Below are positions 32,855-34,764 of a DNA stretch of 34,764 nucleotides, in pieces. The notes beneath the pieces are model-generated. The model was not told the origin of the DNA. It searched no databases and saw nothing but the letters and a program-made list of their open reading frames with translations. The stretch comes from Neomoorella stamsii. Lineage in GTDB: Bacteria; Bacillota; DSM-521; Neomoorellales; Neomoorellaceae. The number at the start of each line of letters is the position of its first letter. The first letter of the stretch is position 1. Location: assembly GCF_002995805.1 (NCBI RefSeq), contig NZ_PVXL01000052.1, positions 1-34,764 of the forward strand, given 5' to 3'. A program made the translations under genes and the position numbers.

Positions 32855-33985
32855 ATGCTTACCTTCGAACACGTCTCAAAAGTATATGACGGTAATCGAA
32901 TAGCCGTAGCCGATTTCAACCTGAAGGTCGAAGCAGGGGAATTTATTGTGTTAATTGGCCCCAGCGGTTGTGGCAAGACCACCACCTTAAAAATGGTTAA
33001 CCGTCTCATCGAGCCCACCTCCGGGGCCATCTACCTAAACGGCAAGGATATCCGGGAACAAAATCCTGTGGCGTTACGGCGGCAGATCGGCTACGTTATC
33101 CAGCAGATCGCCCTGTTTCCTAACATGACTATTGCTCAGAACGTGGATGTGGTACCCCGCCTGCTGGGATGGCCGGCAGAACGCCGCCGGCGGCGCGTCC
33201 GCGAATTACTGGAACTGGTGGGGATGGACCCTGATGAATACGCTGACCGTTACCCTTCAGAGCTAAGCGGGGGGCAGCAACAGCGTATCGGGGTGTTGCG
33301 TGCCCTGGCGGCAGAACCACCGCTCATCCTTATGGATGAGCCCTTTGGTGCCCTTGACCCCATTACGCGGGAAAACCTGCAGGAGGAATTGAAGTCCTTG
33401 CAGGACAAGCTGCACAAGACCATTCTTTTTGTTACCCACGATATGGACGAGGCACTGAAGCTTGCCGATCGGATTGTGGTAATGAAAGACGGTCACATCA
33501 TTCAAGTCGCTGCGCCCGAAGAACTGTTGCGGCACCCGGCCAACGAGTTCATAGCGTCGTTCATCGGCAAAGATCGGCTGGCCCCCGGACTGGAATTGCG
33601 CACCGTAGAACAGGTTATGATTGGCGAACCGGTGACGGTGAGGCCCCATACGGGTGTGGCCGAAGGAGTTGCCACCATGCGTCGTAAAAAGGTAGATACG
33701 CTGCTGGTTACCGATGAATCTGGCCGGCTGTTAGGCGCCGTAACTATCGAGGAATTGAATCGCAACTACCAGCGGGCTCACCAGGTGCAGGATTTGATGG
33801 CGCGCGATGTTCCTGCAGTGATCGAGGGAACCCCGGCCCGTGAAGCTTTTGAGCTGATTATCCAGAAGAAGTTGGAATATCTGCCGGTAATGGACAGAGA
33901 GGGCCGCTTGAAGGGACTGGTCACCAGGACCAGCATGGTCAATGCCCTTGCATCCGTGGTATGGGGAGATGAGGCAGGTGCTTAG
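32855..33985 (+). CDS. opuCA: Glycine betaine/choline-type ABC transporter ATPase with CBS domains
   Basis: A 376-residue ATPase. Walker A is GPSGCGKTTT, the Q-loop YVIQQIALFP, signature LSGGQQQRIG, Walker B LILMDEPFGALDP and H-loop VTHD. Residues about 255-370 are two CBS domains (MIGEPVTVRPHTGVAEGV and LMARDVPAVIEGTPAREA). OpuCA/OpuA ATPases use CBS domains to sense ionic strength or c-di-AMP. It imports compatible solutes in osmotic stress. GAAAGGAGG is 7 bases before the ATG. It overlaps the permease gene by 8 bases. Confidence 0.92.
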   Translation: MLTFEHVSKVYDGNRIAVADFNLKVEAGEFIVLIGPSGCGKTTTLKMVNRLIEPTSGAIYLNGKDIREQNPVALRRQIGYVIQQIALFPNMTIAQNVDVVPRLLGWPAERRRRRVRELLELVGMDPDEYADRYPSELSGGQQQRIGVLRALAAEPPLILMDEPFGALDPITRENLQEELKSLQDKLHKTILFVTHDMDEALKLADRIVVMKDGHIIQVAAPEELLRHPANEFIASFIGKDRLAPGLELRTVEQVMIGEPVTVRPHTGVAEGVATMRRKKVDTLLVTDESGRLLGAVTIEELNRNYQRAHQVQDLMARDVPAVIEGTPAREAFELIIQKKLEYLPVMDREGRLKGLVTRTSMVNALASVVWGDEAGA

Positions 33986-34619
33986 CTGGACGGAGTTTCT
34001 GGCTGCCAGAGGTTCAAGTATCCTCTCTGCTACCGGGGAACATTTGCTGCTTTCGCTAGGTGCGGTGCTGATGGGAACCCTTATCGCGGTGCCGTTGGGT
34101 ATTCTACTCGCCCGCCATCAGCGAGCGGCGTCGGTGGTGCTCGGTATTTCCAGTACTATTCAAACCATTCCCAGCCTGGCGTTTTTTGGATTTGTTTTGC
34201 CTTTTCTTGGTATTGGTGTAGTTCCGGCCATGACTGTATTGTTCCTTTACTCGATTCTGCCTATCCTGCGCAACACCTATACCGGCATTCGTGAAGTAAA
34301 CCCTGCCTACCTGGAAGCCGGCGCAGGTATGGGAATGAACCGGCGGCAGCTTTTAACCTGGATACAGTTCCCCTTAGCCTTCCCGGTTATCATGTCCGGC
34401 ATCCGCGTTTCAACTGTCTATATTATCAGCTGGGCTACCCTTTCGGCTTTAATCGGCGCCGGTGGATTGGGCGATCCAATTCTTGCCGGCATCCACACCT
34501 ATGACGCCAGGCTCATCATGGCTGGTGCGTTACCAGCTGCCCTGCTGGCCCTACTGGCCAGCTGGTCACTGGGTCTTGTAGAGCGTGCGGTAACCCCGCG
34601 GGGGCTGCGGCAGCGATAA
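33978..34619 (+). CDS. opuCB: Osmoprotectant ABC transporter permease (OpuCB type)
   Basis: A 213-residue permease with five or six membrane helices and the EAA-type loop EVNPAYLEAGAGMGMNRRQL that contacts the ATPase. ATG 33942 and ATG 33969 are also in frame; GTG 33978 is best placed (nine bases after GGGGAG) and overlaps the opuCA stop. The operon has no substrate-binding protein or second permease in the window: the right IS copy begins 22 bases after the stop. These genes may continue beyond the IS or be lost. Confidence 0.88.
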   Translation: MLSWTEFLAARGSSILSATGEHLLLSLGAVLMGTLIAVPLGILLARHQRAASVVLGISSTIQTIPSLAFFGFVLPFLGIGVVPAMTVLFLYSILPILRNTYTGIREVNPAYLEAGAGMGMNRRQLLTWIQFPLAFPVIMSGIRVSTVYIISWATLSALIGAGGLGDPILAGIHTYDARLIMAGALPAALLALLASWSLGLVERAVTPRGLRQR

Positions 34620-34641
34620 CCCGCCCGTTCAAAACCAATGA

Positions 34642-34764
34642 GAGCATTCCTGTAATGATGTAAGGTAGGTGTTGCCAATAAAAAAGCCTCCTGGTAAAAA
34701 AATAATAGACCAAAACAAACAAACCAACCAGGAGGCGAGAAACCGAATGAATGAGGTGCAAAAG
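34642..34764 (+). mobile_element. IS end, right copy (transposase reads out of window)
   Basis: An exact inverted copy of 5-127. The terminus near 34642 (GAGCATTCCTG) is where the two flanks stop matching. Inside are the RBS-masking hairpin, GCCTCCTGGT (34686-34695) with ACCAGGAGGC (34727-34736), AGGAGG (34730-34735) and an ATG at 34747. It begins 22 bases after opuCB and so interrupts or borders the osmoprotectant operon. Confidence 0.65.
34747..34764 (+). CDS. Transposase N-terminus (partial, runs off right edge)
   Basis: ATG 11 bases after AGGAGG reads MNEVQK to the window end, the same start as the left copy. Too short to assign a transposase family. Confidence 0.35.

Overview
The window reads as chromosomal DNA of a thermophilic, spore-forming, acetogen-like Firmicute, most like Moorella. 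I base this on gene content and order (yebC-bofC-ruvC-ruvA-ruvB ... queA-tgt-yajC-HD-secD-secF), on sporulation genes (yunB, bofC-like, a spoIID/lytB paralogue), on sigI-rsgI, on an [FeFe]-hydrogenase-like sigma-54 activator, on GC-rich coding sequence with strong GGAGG sites, and on frequent TTG/GTG starts. The species assignment is inference. No rRNA, tRNA, CRISPR array or complete mobile element is present.

Both ends of the window carry the same 123-bp sequence in opposite orientation (5-127 and 34642-34764). Each copy looks like the 5' end of an insertion sequence whose transposase reads outward, so the window is probably one assembly contig bounded by two copies of one IS. The left flank (128-2260) holds a decayed retropepsin fragment, an SGNH/GDSL esterase, and two divergent XRE-type repressors separated by two 19-bp operators.

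The region 2260-10937 has a hydrogenase-domain sigma-54 activator followed by a consensus -24/-12 promoter and a small unknown protein, then a double-module U32 protein, a VapBC-type toxin-antitoxin pair and mutS2. A bifunctional penicillin-binding protein lies on the minus strand (10995-13721). From 13792 to 18973 come a 6S-like structured RNA or leader before tyrS, yunB, a riboswitch-like leader before a DUF3842-cooT pair, cysK, and a minus-strand secreted CAP protein with a structured leader resembling part of a c-di-AMP (ydaO) riboswitch.

The block 18973-31843 is a conserved housekeeping/sporulation run: yebC, bofC-like, ruvCAB, DUF2905, sigI-rsgI-spoIID, queA-tgt (queuosine), yajC, an HD hydrolase and secDF (protein export). 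Many of these genes overlap by 1 to 31 bases and are probably translationally coupled. The right end carries a BusR-type GntR/RCK_C regulator and an OpuC/Bus-type osmoprotectant ABC transporter (ATPase plus permease), cut by the right IS copy before any substrate-binding gene. BusR proteins known elsewhere sense c-di-AMP, so turgor control and the CAP protein may share that signal here. I found no clearly new multi-gene system. The items most worth checking are the hydrogenase-type sigma-54 activator and its target, the DUF3842-cooT leader, the CAP leader and the pre-tyrS RNA.
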